The position numbers and the translations under genes are program-made. From NCBI GenBank assembly GCA_001936135.1, contig CP012818.1, positions 620,001-684,000 of the forward strand: 64,000 nucleotides of DNA, in the 5' to 3' direction. Positions 20,985-33,187 of this stretch are shown here, piece after piece; the stretch's first letter is position 1, and each line of letters begins with the position of its first letter. The notes under the pieces were generated by a model. It was not told where the DNA came from and ran no database searches. It saw only the letters and a program-made list of their open reading frames with translations. The DNA is from Saccharomycopsis fibuligera x Saccharomycopsis cf. fibuligera (taxonomy: Eukaryota > Ascomycota > Saccharomycetes > Ascoideales > Saccharomycopsidaceae).

Positions 20985-23900
20985 CTAGTAAGAAGTGAAA
21001 TGATTGACACACAGAGTTAATATGGTGTTTAACATTCTTTGTTGTCTCATGAATATCATATTATTTTCTTCAGTCTCCTCAGGAGTCAACTGTTTAGCAT
21101 TACTTTCATTGTAATTTACGAACTTATAATTTTTTATTCCAATACATCCGCTTTTCTCCAAAATGCTATCCATATAATTTGCTGAGATTTCTTTTGATAC
21201 CACTACTCCCGACATTGAAATGAGTTTGAATATATCCACTACTATTGCTAATACAGTCAATGACATTTCATTCCTTTGAGCAACTTCAATCATATCAATG
21301 TAATTTTTAAAAAACTTGACCATTATAATGACATTATTTTCTGCAATATACTTCATTAGAAGCATTATTTTAATCTTTTCATTTTCTTCAATAGTGCGTG
21401 AATTGAAATAATAGGATAAGATAACAAGCACGGCTAAAGTATGAGGGCAATCATTTGTCAGGTCATCAGCAATGCATTTTGGAATCTTAACATCATGATC
21501 AAGTTCAGTTACTTCATTAGTATCAATTCCACTCTCAACTAAAGTTTGCCAAAAATCTTGCTTGTTTTTCAAAATGAACAAGAAGCACATGTAACTGCTA
21601 TAATATTGACCATTAGAATTTTGCACCAAATTCTTCTTCACGTTCATCACAGTGGTAAGAGTTCTAATCACATCATTTTTCAAAAATGGAACATGCATTC
21701 CACGAGCAAACAAAAAGCAAAGAAAAATATCATAGTTTTCGCTATCAATCTTAAAACCGCAAAAATTTTCATACTTCTCTAACGTATCACCACCTGGTAT
21801 TCTTCCTTCAAACATTATTCTTTGATTTTCTTCTTTGCTGCTTCTAAAATCAAATTTTTTATTGATTGTGTCTGCCACATTTCCCAAAAATTTTAAAGCA
21901 GCTTCATACATAATGATATCATCGGTTAAACAGCGACAACCACCAATCCACACACTAAAAAATAATAATCGCAAGTTGAAAGTAAGGCCTTCCACACACA
22001 TGCTTAGCGCATATACGTTATTAACCGAGTTTTCACTAAAGAATAGTTTACCGTCTCTGTCTTCCAAAGCATAGGAGCCAGATTTTTTTAACAATCGAAA
22101 CAATAGCGATTCTGAAATTCGTTCACTTGCCAACACACCAAACAAGAGTAGCGCTTTCGATTGAAGAAAACCCCTACCAAAAAATACAAGATCGTAGGTA
22201 TATCCACTCCACCGTGTCTTCCAAAGATCTCTCAAATGGCGATCTGGATAGTTGTTAATGAAAGATAAAAATTTCTTGATTAATGTAGCATATCTTGTCA
22301 CAATTCCTGAAATTTGATGTCTGTCTTTAGCAACGTGCCCTTCATCTGCATTATATAAGCCATAAATCAATTTTACCGTATCACTTTCCAAATAATTGAT
22401 CAACTGATTCGCTTCTTTGTTGCTGCCATCTTCTTTAAAAGTCCTAAATAATGAATAAGTAAGCCCATACAAATCTTTTCTCAACGATTTGGGGCCAACA
22501 TTACTATAGATGCTCACCACAAATAGAAGTTCAGGAAAGTATTCTTCAAAATGATACTTTGAGTTGAAAAAAGAATAACTACACATTTTTACCAATACTG
22601 TGATTTCTGCCAACAAGATATGATTCTCAACTGAATCAAATTTTTCCAACTTGCAAGATAACTTAATTAAGCGTCTTAAAATGCATGAACAGATAGTCAA
22701 CGTGGAGGTTGAGGTTATAATAGTAATGATTTTTGACCAACTTTTATGCAAAGTCTCGTACTCAACTGCTAAATTGACAACTTCTGTTAAAATGACATCC
22801 ATCAACTCATCGTTTGCCATAAGCTTTGTCCAAATGAAAACTTTTAAAAGACTAAAATATTGCTCCTCTTGTGTTAACCTGATGAACTCTCTAATGATGT
22901 TCATAGTCTTAGTGATACCTTGTGGATCTGCTGAGCAATAGACATGTGAATAAAGGTTCTCTATCCATGGTGAAATGTAAATCATAAACAGCTTCTTTGG
23001 TTCGTTACTTGTGTTAAAAACATGGAAAAATCCATTTATCATTTTGAACGTGAGATCAGGTCTTTGCTTAGCCAAAATTCTTGAGACTTGTACCACCTGC
23101 CAAATGTTATCCTCAGGCACTGGCTGACCCTCATTGTATGTAAGATGGTAATTCAAATCAAATTGAAACCTCTTGACGAGAAGTAGTAATAAATTACCAC
23201 TCGAGTTTCTAATGTTTTCATCTGGAGACAAAATTCCAGCTAACGTTAAGTTTAGCAAATCTCCAAGGTAGCTATCTATTTCATTCTTGGATTTCATGTC
23301 CGATTTTTTGCTCTCAATTTTCCAGTGTTTTTCAGAAAGTTTGCTCTTGGTAACATGGAACATCTTCATGATATCAAGCCTTTTCGCTGATTGCAACATG
23401 GTTTTGGCACCAGTATCGGTATTGATAAGTAAAAATTCATTACCAGAAGTTTTTGTATTAGGTAATGAGATCTGTGCTGATTTTAAATGATAGACATCAA
23501 GAATTTGAATAGGCTTTTCTCCTCTCCTTACTAAAATAGAGTGCGCTTCATTCAACGCTAATTGTATGTATTTTGGCCCGATAGTTAATGATCCAGGTAA
23601 GTAGGTTTTGATTTCCTCAACATAAACATAAACATCATCAAAAACGTATTTCTTTTCATTAGCAATCGATAAGGTATGTTTAGTAAGATGTGTCTTTATA
23701 GCAAATTCAGGATTTTCAAAAGTTGAAACACAGTCTACTCCATTAATATTTGGTTTGAAAAAAAACAAAGACTTCCCTTTATCATAAGCAGAATTTACTC
23801 TGCGCAAAAAATTCATGCTAACGTTAACGTAATACACGCCAATCAAAGAGTTTAACATGTCTTCGGTAATTAATGATAACATAAAATCAGTTGGGAATGC

Positions 23901-26900
23901 CTTGTAAGTGTCAGAATATTCAGTTACGTCAATAACACAATAATATTTCTGATTTAAATTCTCAAGCATTGCTTGTAACATGACATACACCGCTAATATT
24001 GGATCAATTTTGTGTTTTTGATAATAATAATAACTAAAAATAATCATTGGATATCCATCTTCACTTTTCTCACGCTTAATAAACGGAATTCCTACAATTG
24101 AAGATGAATCAATCATTGAAAACTTGCTCATAAAATCATAAAGTTTGCTATTCTGCTCTGCCCCATTTTTGATTTCTTCAGGAATTTGGTACTCTTTCGT
24201 TAAAGTTGGTGGACCCAAGCCGTTAAGAATCCCGTCAAGTTTTTTGCAAAGAGCATATTTTAGGTCAATTGAGGCATCACTTGAAATTCTTAAGTTCAAA
24301 AAAGCATCCCTGATATCAAGAAAATTTTCAAATACAAATTTATGGAGATAAAGGAACTCATTGGAATCATGGTGCACTTTTTCTGTTTGTGGTAAGTCAT
24401 TAACAGGGAATGACGAAATTTCATCAAGAAAATGCATTATTTTAAAGCTCATTCTATCAAGAACATCTTGCTTGTGCGCAAGCAACGGCCATTTTGCGTT
24501 AACTGTTGATCCGTTAGCTAGTGTCTGTAGCACTCGAGCAAGTAAAACAAATGACTTTCTTTCTTCTTTGTTGAAATCTCTTTTTATTGACAAATTTGTG
24601 TCTGGGTTCACCAAAGCTGGACAAATAAATCTAAGAAACACAAATGCGTTCACAACCCCTAGTGGATCTTTATCGGTAAATTGTTTAGTGTATTCTTGTC
24701 TAATAGCAGAACAAATGATTTTAAAGGATGCTGGAAAATATTCAACTGACCCTACAATACAGTCGACAATCATAGACAAGTAGTTTAAAAATAAAGCCAC
24801 ATTTTGTTCGACTTCTTCGCTAGAAGCTCTTGTTTCACTTGATTCAATCACTTCATTGTCGAAATCGAAATATGCCTTTCTAGCAATTATTTGCTTCAAT
24901 ACAGGCTGAAGCACTAAGCTCAAATATGAGTTACCTGCGGCCGATTTGGTAAATAGATACAAAAGACGAGTGGCAATAGTGTTTTGCCTAAGCACCGTCG
25001 AAGCATGAAGCACTGTTTTCATTTCATACTCAACAAGCTTGACAATAATATGCAACGCTTTACCTTGTGATTCATAGGCATTTAATAAAGCACAAGCCAA
25101 GAAATCCACTTCAGAAGAGGGACAAACTTGAGCTAATGCTACCGCAAAATCAATATTATCAATGACAACTTTCAAGAATTTTTCCTCCAAATCTTTGCGG
25201 GTTTGCGATGTTGGAGCAACATGAGACGTCGAGCTTTTTACTATGTTAATAAAAATCTTGAGAAAAATCATTCTGAGTCTCACATCATGATGAAATCCTA
25301 ATGATATTGATTTCTCTAAAGCAATATCAATATTGGCAACAAACAAATTACCCAACCCAACAACCAAATGATCAAAACTTTCCTCGACTCTTTGTGCACG
25401 TACAGAATTAACTGACTTGTCTATTCTAGCATAACAGTTGAGATTGGCAAATATAATAAGGAAATAGTTTTCAATCATTGCTTCTTTTTCTTTCTTCAAA
25501 TCATCTCTGTAAACTGCAGTCAGAGGAGCCAAACATAAACCAAGAGTTAATGCTTCTAATGCTTTTGCAGCTTCATAACAAAGCTTAAGCTTAATGTCAC
25601 TAAGCTCTCTATGCTGATGGTAATATTTATGTGGATGCATTTTCGATTTTCTGCCACCATCTTGATTAGCATCGTTTGCACTGATATCTTCCTCAGCTGC
25701 TGATCTGAATTTTCTAGGCAGAGTTGATTCACCAGCGTCTACCAAACTATACCTATCACTACTGTGGGCAGATTTGATACTTTCAAGAGCACTCCCAGAA
25801 TATGACTTGATTGATTCACTGTTATCACGATTGCTAGCATCGTTATTATTGTAATTCATGTAATGATAATTGTTGTGGGTATCATTAGGCGCAAATTCGT
25901 TAATTGCATCGGTACTGTAGAATGGTGAAGAGCTTTTATCCTCATCGCACATATTGCACTCCTTTAGCCAATTCATTACTGTCTTCGTGTAAAAATTACT
26001 TAGCCATAAGCTACCTCTAACTTCGAGAGTACTGTTGGTTAACGATTCTGAGCAAAGTTTGCATAATTTGATTTTTATCTGATATGACGGGATGCAATCG
26101 GTATTTTCAACCATCAGTAGTACTACTTGAACAAGAGCAGCAATTATCAGAGTAAGCTCGAATACCAAGATTTTGTCCTTCGTCATATAAACATTTCTCA
26201 TGAATGAAAGAATCGTATCTTCAATATTGAACCTATTATTTGTGGAAGCCTCCGCGTAGTGATGTGCATGGTAATCTTTCGCAAAGCGTAATAATCGGCG
26301 AGCTACTAATTTATAAGCCTTGGGATGTAGTTCTTCGGTAATGATACTTTTAACAAGAATTTGAATAGTCAGGTTAGGGCTTTTAAGTAAGTCAATATGG
26401 GCTTGAATAAATGTACTGATATGCCCCTCAAGCTGCTTTGGTGCTTGCTCAAGACCATTGAGCAATATTCCACAAGTCATCGCCAAAAATCTCGCTATGC
26501 CTTCGTACGTTTTGATATTCTCATAATTACCTTCTAAAATTTGAGGCTTGTAGTATTCCCATTTACTGTATAAAATCAACCAAACGTTGACTAAAGATTC
26601 AGTGGGGTACAGTATATGCTTTAATAATAAGTTTCTTATTTTTTTCCGGAAAACTACCAACCCAGTAATGCTGTGTTTATCAGCTAATAGTCCTTTAAAA
26701 AACTCCTTGTTTTTCCAACCGTCAAGTTCATTTATTGAATCTTCTTCAGTACCGTAACCAAAAAGATTCATTTCTTGTTCAACGATGTGAAGAATCTTGG
26801 TCAAATATTGGTAAACTTCCACATTAGGAGAACAGGACATAAAAAAGAAAAACTCTTCCAACCTTCTCAACTGTTTCTGGACAAAAAGCACTTCTTTAAA

Positions 26901-28022
26901 ATTATTGTTCCCTGTCAGTATAATCAATGGATATTTGGCCTTCATAAGAAGTAGTCTCTCTTGGAAAACTTCAGAAAAAATCTCCAATAGTCCAGGTAAT
27001 CTTGGGTTTCCAAGTTCAAATCGCTTCATCATTTGATACATTGTCCCATTGGAAAAGTCAGTAGCGTCCGGCAATTTTTCCGCAATACTGGCGTCATCAT
27101 CCAAATCTCGAAAAGTTTTGATATCCAATAACTTAATCAATAAGTATCTACTGGAATTAAAGAGCTCTCCATCTTCATCTTTCAATCCGCAAGCAATAGC
27201 ATCAAACAAATAAAACAACGTATGCAACTCATCATTAACATGGCCACTAGAATCATGAAGGTTTTCATCAACAAAAAGATCATCAGCTACAATATTAATG
27301 TCAATAAATGAGCAAGGTGACATTCTGATGATGGTGAATAAGTTAGATAAAAGCCTTTTGGAAGTGGTTACTGGATCAAGCAAATTTATTTGATAACTCA
27401 AGTTATTGTAAGGTTTCACACCATTTAAATCAATATTTTCAAAAAATGGAGAATCATTTAAAGCCGCAGTTGCCGCTGATGGGGTAGAAACATTAGGACT
27501 TGACGTACTTGGTGATAACAAGGACGGTGACAATGCACTTGGGGTTAACGCTTTTGAAGTGATCAGAGCAGCCGGAGTTCCCAATGCGGTTGGTGCATTA
27601 CTATAGCTGGTGTTGTTACTGCTTCCACTATTACCGTTACTGGAAAAATTGTTATTACCGTTTTCGTTTTCCAAGCTAAGCCTAGGTGATTTAAAGTTTT
27701 CATTAGTTGGGGTAGGTGTTGGAGTTGCCACAGTTGAGGCTGATGGTGTGCTGGTTGTTAGGGCACCAGACGTAGTTACACTGTCAGAGTAAGTTGTGCT
27801 TGAATGCGAACTTGAGCCACCGTATTTTTTTTTGAACTCGCCATTGTAAAACCTCAATTTATCCCGTTTATCATGCTTGAAGAAAGCTTTTGCCAAATTT
27901 TTGGTATCATCATACAACTTGTTGGAACGAGACAGAGGTTCGCTCTCGTCAGTAATTGGGCCTGCATGAGCAAGGCTACTGGCAGCATTATTGTTACTGT
28001 TACTGCTGCCGCTGTTATTGCT

Positions 28023-28064
<42 letters not shown>

Positions 28065-30260
28065 ATTGCCACTATAGCTGCTATTATTTCTTCTGATGAC
28101 AGGAGTATATGTGTGTATTGTGCCATGTTTAGTTAAACTTGAAGATCTATCATTGTTGCTATTAGGTAAAGCTGGTGAATTTTCCCGACTAAATCTTCTT
28201 GGATGTACCACTGCTGGCGAATTCAATGTTTTGAGGCCACCTGCGCTCCTATTGAAGTTCTTTGTATTACATTGTGGTGGTCTAGGAGGCTTTGCAGGAA
28301 CAGACTCTTCACGAGGATTTGACTTGAGAGTGCGAAGAGTAGGAGTAGGGTTGGCAAAGTTAACTGCACTGGCAGTTAACTTAGATGAATCTTCAGAAGA
28401 AAATACATTTCTTGAACTATTGATTATATGCACAAACTTCAACATAAATTCCAGCACAAACCCTTTAATGACGCTATTGTATTCATTATTTTTTGACAGT
28501 GATACTTCATAGTATAGTCTCAAGCCACAAAGTAGCACTAGTAATCTATGCAATGATTTTGGGTTTTCAATGTTCAAGACATATTTTATAAAGGTAAAAA
28601 ATGCAGATGGGTCAAGGGTGCTTTGGAAGCAAAAAAAACATATCCTTAGTTCATCCACTGCTTCTGCATTGTATTTTGAAAATACATAATTATCTTTAGT
28701 AAAATCTACCTTTAATGGCATATTCTCAAAATCATAGTAGTTAGTTTTGCCAATTTGTAAAGTTTCCAAAACGATTTGATGGTAGTTCTGAGAAAAGATA
28801 ACTATTGGATGGTTTTGCTGGTACTTAACTATTGCAGAAGCAACTCCACAAATCAAAATGAAGGAATCGCAATTATCAATGTAGCTCAGATCGCTCGTAC
28901 CGGCACTTATATGACTTGTGATTGTGTAAAGGTACTTCAATTGACAATCATTTTCAAGCTCTTCAATGCCAATGTTTTCTTGTGAGCACATTTGGTTGAA
29001 TTTGTCAAAAGCCGTTGGATTAAGACATAATAGTAATCCCATGGCTCTAGCAAATGTGCGCTTGTTATAGAGTGCGAATCTTTCAGGATATTTTGTCGCC
29101 GCTAAATCTTCAACATTGTTATTATGAGGACTAGTACTCGGAATATTACCGTTATTCTGCAAATAAGGCACCATGCTATAAAATAGCAGCTTAGCTCGGT
29201 CACAGATTTGCGAATGCTCCCCGGTGGCAAGGGCGAGATAATTTGACTGATTATGAGCAATCCAGTGCTTTATGGCTCTAGTAAAATTGATAAATACAAG
29301 CTGCTTTTTAGGACTATCAAGATCACTTGTTTCAAAAAGAGTAGCGATAAACTCAAAACCTTTGCAAATAAGAGCATTACTAGATGTCAAATCGTTTCCT
29401 AAAAAGATATACTCAAACATTTGTGCGTATTTTAAAAATAACTCCAATTGGCTAATGACCACTGGGTCAGTACTGAGCTTTGCGGTAAGTGGGCTGCTAT
29501 TGTTTTTGTTTGGAAATTTGTTTCGACTGCTGTTAGTGTTGCTTCTATCTTCTGTTGCCGCAGACGCAGTCAATTTTCTTGATAAAAACTCAAAATAATC
29601 TAAAGGACTTAAAAAGGCGACAAAAGTCAAAAGACACCCGCTTAGGTTATCAATAGTTTCAACTTCTTTTTCGGGCAGGTAGCTGGGAGCTGTGTTATTC
29701 TGAGGATTTGCAAGCGAAAGCACCAAGTACTCACAAAGCGGAAAATTATGGGACATAATACTGCACACCACGTTAAAAAAATACTCAAGATGTTCCAATT
29801 TCCAATCATCATCATCAACATAATCAGGAAGGCCACACAAATAGAAATACTGGTCGACTGACATCGAGGAAAGCGAGGATCTTAGTCTGTGGGTGCCGTA
29901 GTTTGACACTATAGGATCTGATCGTGATTGTGGGCTGATGTTGTAGTTTCGCTTCACCACATCGATGAGCAATCGTTCAACAAAGATTATTGCGTTGCGT
30001 TTATGCAAAACATCATGTCCATTCTCAGAAAGTTCAGTGTTGACCTTGTCTAGCAACTCAAATACCTTGAAGATGGTTTCTTCCCTGTGGTTAGCGCTCG
30101 ATATGTCAATGAGACCACTTCTGAGATAGGCAACGGTGGGGTCTGCGTGGAACTGGAGTTCCTCGAGAAACGGATTGCTAGGATTGAGAAGCGCTGGCGT
30201 AAGTCTTCCTATGAAATAATCGACAATAGATTTGCCCGGCATACTTGTGAAAACATCCAT
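20985..30260 (-). CDS. IRA2: Ira2-type RasGAP (neurofibromin homologue)
   Basis: 3091 residues without a break, nearly the length of S. cerevisiae Ira1/Ira2. It switches off Ras and so lowers cAMP/PKA signalling. The N-terminal half is alpha-helical repeat-like sequence with a low-complexity insert (about 620-960) that includes a pure Asn run coded by AAC near 28020-28065. The RasGAP domain lies around 1700-1970: arginine finger in VLRQNTIATRLLYLF with Arg1758, and FLRFICPALVNP near 1870. After it come a Sec14-like lobe (DGYPMIIFSYYYY, VIDVTEY) and a PH-like region, as in neurofibromin. The C-terminal third is helical. Only one homologue is expected in this clade, so the number 2 is a convention. 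Confidence 0.95.
28020..28065 (-). repeat. (AAC)n polyasparagine tract in IRA2
   Basis: Pure GTT units on the plus strand (AAC on the coding strand), coding an Asn run near residue 735 inside a Ser/Asn-rich insert of Ira2. Confidence 0.9.
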
Positions 30261-30283
30261 TTGAGATGTACAGGCCTGGGGAA

Positions 30284-30304
30284 TGTGTGTGTGTGTGTGT
30301 GTGT
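30284..30304. repeat. (TG)n dinucleotide repeat in the IRA2 leader
   Basis: About ten TG units starting only 24 bp before the IRA2 start codon, so (CA)n would lie in the mRNA leader immediately before the ATG. Confidence 0.9.
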
Positions 30305-31124
30305 CTCAGCGTACTGGGAAAGAAAAAGAGAGCAAAAGCAAGCAATGGGATACAGTTGTAGGTTATCGATATTGGGATCATCGCAGCCGCCAAAGGACAA
30401 AAACACTGGTGCGATCGACAATTTTTAGTTGCAACGCCTGTCACCGGGCGCAGACAATGTCTCAATTGCAACCTTAACCAGCACAGCATTCGTTTGACAG
30501 GCCGCCGGGCAACACTATTTACGTAACAATATCTCAGTAATACAGACCCGTCAATAGCTACAACTTTAAATCCTATGCTGCCCATGGTGCCCTGGAGCAG
30601 TAGAGCTTGCACAACGTCAGCAATCTTAACCCAATATGCCGAATATCCTTTTTATACCCAAAGCTGGAGAGTTGCTGTGCCAGAGAAACTAAAGTTTAGA
30701 CTTTGGGGCACGATTAGCTTTACAAAACTTAGACCTCCACATCCCAACTGTAGCCATAGTAGGCAGCACCCCTAAAATATACAAACGGCACATCTTTCTA
30801 TTCTTAAAGTTAGGATGTAATTCAACATCACCCGTTTCTAGATAAGGAGGTTATCCTCATTACAAATTACAACCCCAAACAAACAACCCTTTGTTGCAGC
30901 ATTCAGGAACAACGAAACAAAACAAAAAAAACAAGAAAGCTGCGCAGCCTAGAAAGAGAGAAAACACACTTATCAAGCGAAATTGTTTCTCTCGGTACAG
31001 TACAAGCTAGTTATAGCTTCCTTGCGAAATTTAAAACCTTTGAAAAAATCATTTTTGCTTTTTTCATTTATTTATTATATGCTTTGCAACAACATTAAAG
31101 AAAACAAAAAAAAGTACAAGTCAT
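30305..31124. other. IRA2 promoter / RPL27A downstream region
   Basis: Intergenic. 30420-30740 is GC-richer than the genes around it and has imperfect inverted repeats (for example TTGCAA at 30430 and 30469). 31040-31124 is the T-rich RPL27A 3' end. No supported gene. Confidence 0.55.
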
Positions 31125-32386
31125 TTAAAAGTTCAATTTGGTAAAGAACCACTTGTTTTTGCCGGTTTGGTGTTTTTCTTCAAAAGCCTTCTTGACGACC
31201 TTTTTGGCTTCAGAACGTTGAGTTGGTTCACTCAAAGCGTCGGTGGTGACAGCAGTCTTGATATTTTCAACTTCCACAGTGTATCTGGTTGGGAACAAGT
31301 GGTTGTAGTTAACAACCTTGACAAATGGCTTGATCTTGGTTCTCTTGGCAACCTTCTTAGCACCGTGAGCTTTGTGGACCTTCAATGGGTATCTGTCAAT
31401 ACCAGCAACTATAGCGTGTGGGAATGGGTGGGATTTGGTACCTTCATCGTGTGGTTTGACGACAACGACTTTTCTACCAGCAAAACGTCCACGGACAATA
31501 ATTGCTAAAACAGATGTTAGTGGAAGTGTTCAGAAAGAGATATAATACCAAACATAGTGGACAAAGACAATAGATTGGGAGTGATGATCCAAACTCTGAC
31601 AGAACCGGAACTTCTGATGTGCAAAACTCACTGCTAAATAGCGGGAAACATAAGATGTTGGATACATTTCCGCCTAGCAGATCCGACACACAATGCTAAT
31701 TCGGTGTTCTTTGGATGTTTGCGTGAAAAATTTTTTGTGATCCGGTAGTTGTGAGTCTAAAACCCTTGCAAAGCATTATTAATACTTGGCGCAAAGTGAA
31801 AAAATGATCTTTTGCCATTTCCCTGTAATAAAAAATGTAGATGACTTGGCTGATAGTATCAATCCAAAATCTTCTCTTTATACAAAGTAGCCAGTCTGCA
31901 ACTGGATATAAACCATAAACCACACAGACTGAAAAGATTCACAAGTGAGGCTTCTCAAACTTTGTGAAAATAATAGATTATGTATATGGAGATTGCACTT
32001 TCTGATCGGCAAAGTTTTGCGACTGGGCAGCCGGCTTAGTGAAAAACTTCACGGGAGTTTGTTATTCATACAGTGGACGTATATAGTGATATTTCATGAT
32101 CCTTGAGAAGCCCGGTATTGCACATTGTATCGCATTGCAACTAGTATCCCCAACTCGCTATTTCTCGAGTTTGGCACGATTTGTTCAAGACAGCAAAAAA
32201 ACTTCACTTGCCCATATTTGATGGTTGAGATATAATGGCGTCATTTATCGTTGTCACTCAACTAATCCAAGTCTATGTCTATGTCTCTGCCCGCATGGCT
32301 ATGGCTATGGCTATGGCTATGTCCGAAAATATAATATCGTTCATTGAATACATACCAACTTTACCAGATTTGATGAATTTAGCCAT
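31125..32386 (-). CDS. RPL27A: Ribosomal protein eL27 (Rpl27A), spliced
   Basis: Joined from exon 1 (32386-32356, 31 nt, [10 protein letters not shown] plus one base) and exon 2 (31504-31125), giving 136 residues, exactly the S. cerevisiae Rpl27 length. eL27 is a component of the cytosolic 60S subunit. The junction codon is G|CA (Ala), followed by [62 protein letters not shown] and the tail [12 protein letters not shown]. All are conserved throughout the protein. The intron interrupts the same place near codon 10-11 as in other yeasts. Reading only the downstream open frame would give a false short protein starting at 31385. Promoter motifs fit CTG-clade ribosomal protein genes. Confidence 0.95.
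31505..32355 (-). other. Spliceosomal intron of RPL27A (851 nt)
   Basis: On the reverse strand it opens GTATGT at 32355, carries the branchpoint CACTAAC at 31522-31516 and ends TTTTAG at 31505. It has phase 1. Long introns after a very short first exon are usual in yeast ribosomal protein genes. I looked for a nested snoRNA and could not support one. The 5' end of the intron holds a hexanucleotide repeat. Confidence 0.93.
32294..32321. repeat. (ATGGCT)n hexanucleotide repeat in the RPL27A intron
   Basis: Four consecutive ATGGCT-type units (AGCCAT on the coding strand), a few dozen bases inside the 5' end of the intron. Confidence 0.85.
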
Positions 32387-32593
32387 TTTTAACTATATTG
32401 ATATTATTGCTTTGTTGCTCTGTTGTTTACTATACTCAGGCTGCGAAATGTAGTAACCAAACGACCACTGATATATCCAGAAGAATTTTTCCTGTTTTTT
32501 TTGCTTTTTTTTTTTCCTCTGCCAGCTGCCTGCTCCTACTACCGCTGCTGCTGTGTGCAGTTGTCGCCCGTTCGCTCGTTCGCTCGCTGCTGC

Positions 32594-32635
32594 TGCCCTA
32601 CCGGGTGGCTCGCGCTCTAGGACTAACTCACATGA
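32594..32635 (-). promoter_or_regulatory. Candidate Tbf1 and Cbf1 sites of RPL27A
   Basis: A CCCTA core at 32596-32600 (Tbf1-like) lies about 30 bp from TCACATGA at 32628-32635 (Cbf1-like, one base from the E-box TCACGTGA), roughly 210-250 bp upstream of the start codon. In Candida albicans, ribosomal protein genes are controlled by Tbf1 with Cbf1, so the pairing is plausible. Both matches are imperfect. Confidence 0.35.
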
Positions 32636-32957
32636 CCATAGCTAACGTTTTTCAAGCGCTGCAGATTGGCACCACCGCGTATGGTGTCTGTGCACGTGCA
32701 AAGTGTGATACTGTACTGTTTGAAGAGGGCACTAAGCAAGCCTGTACGGACTTGTAGGCGCTTTTGCTTGGAAACAAGATTCTGTTTTCAGGGGGAATGC
32801 GCCCGGTGTCTAAAGTGCGGTTAGCAAATAGAGGAATATACATACAAGTCATGTGCTGCGCAAACAAAGTCACATTGTGAAACTTGGGTCAGCTGATTCT
32901 AGAGAGGGCTAAATAAGAGAAGAGTCTGCTTGAGAAAAGCCCTGAAGAAGGTGTCTC

Positions 32958-32985
32958 GATTGCCGATTGCCGATTGCCGATTGCC
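32958..32985. repeat. (CGATTGC)n heptamer tandem repeat
   Basis: Three perfect CGATTGC-type units with a fourth imperfect one, in the gap between COQ3 and RPL27A. Confidence 0.8.
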
Positions 32986-33187
32986 AATTGCAGCGAACAT
33001 GCGGGCGCAGATAGATAGATGGGATGGATGGACATTGACTTTTGATTACGAGGGTTAGCCAAACATCAGAACTAAAACATGCAACGCTTTTGATAGTACG
33101 TATCTATGCAGAACCTATTTACAGCAGCAGCCTAGCTATTGGCCCATGTGAGCTCGTACCAAACATCTGAGGAAATGATCACCAATC

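Larger units (their letters stand above)
32387..33187. other. RPL27A promoter / COQ3 downstream region
   Basis: Intergenic. 32520-32620 has a pyrimidine-rich then GC-rich stretch and should be the core RPL27A promoter. A heptamer repeat lies at 32958-32985. Open stretches such as 32398-32757 have no recognisable domain. Confidence 0.55.

Noticed and set aside
31505-32355. snoRNA nested in the RPL27A intron
   Set aside because: A GTGATGA/CTGA pair on the opposite strand near 31580 lacks a terminal stem and correct orientation.
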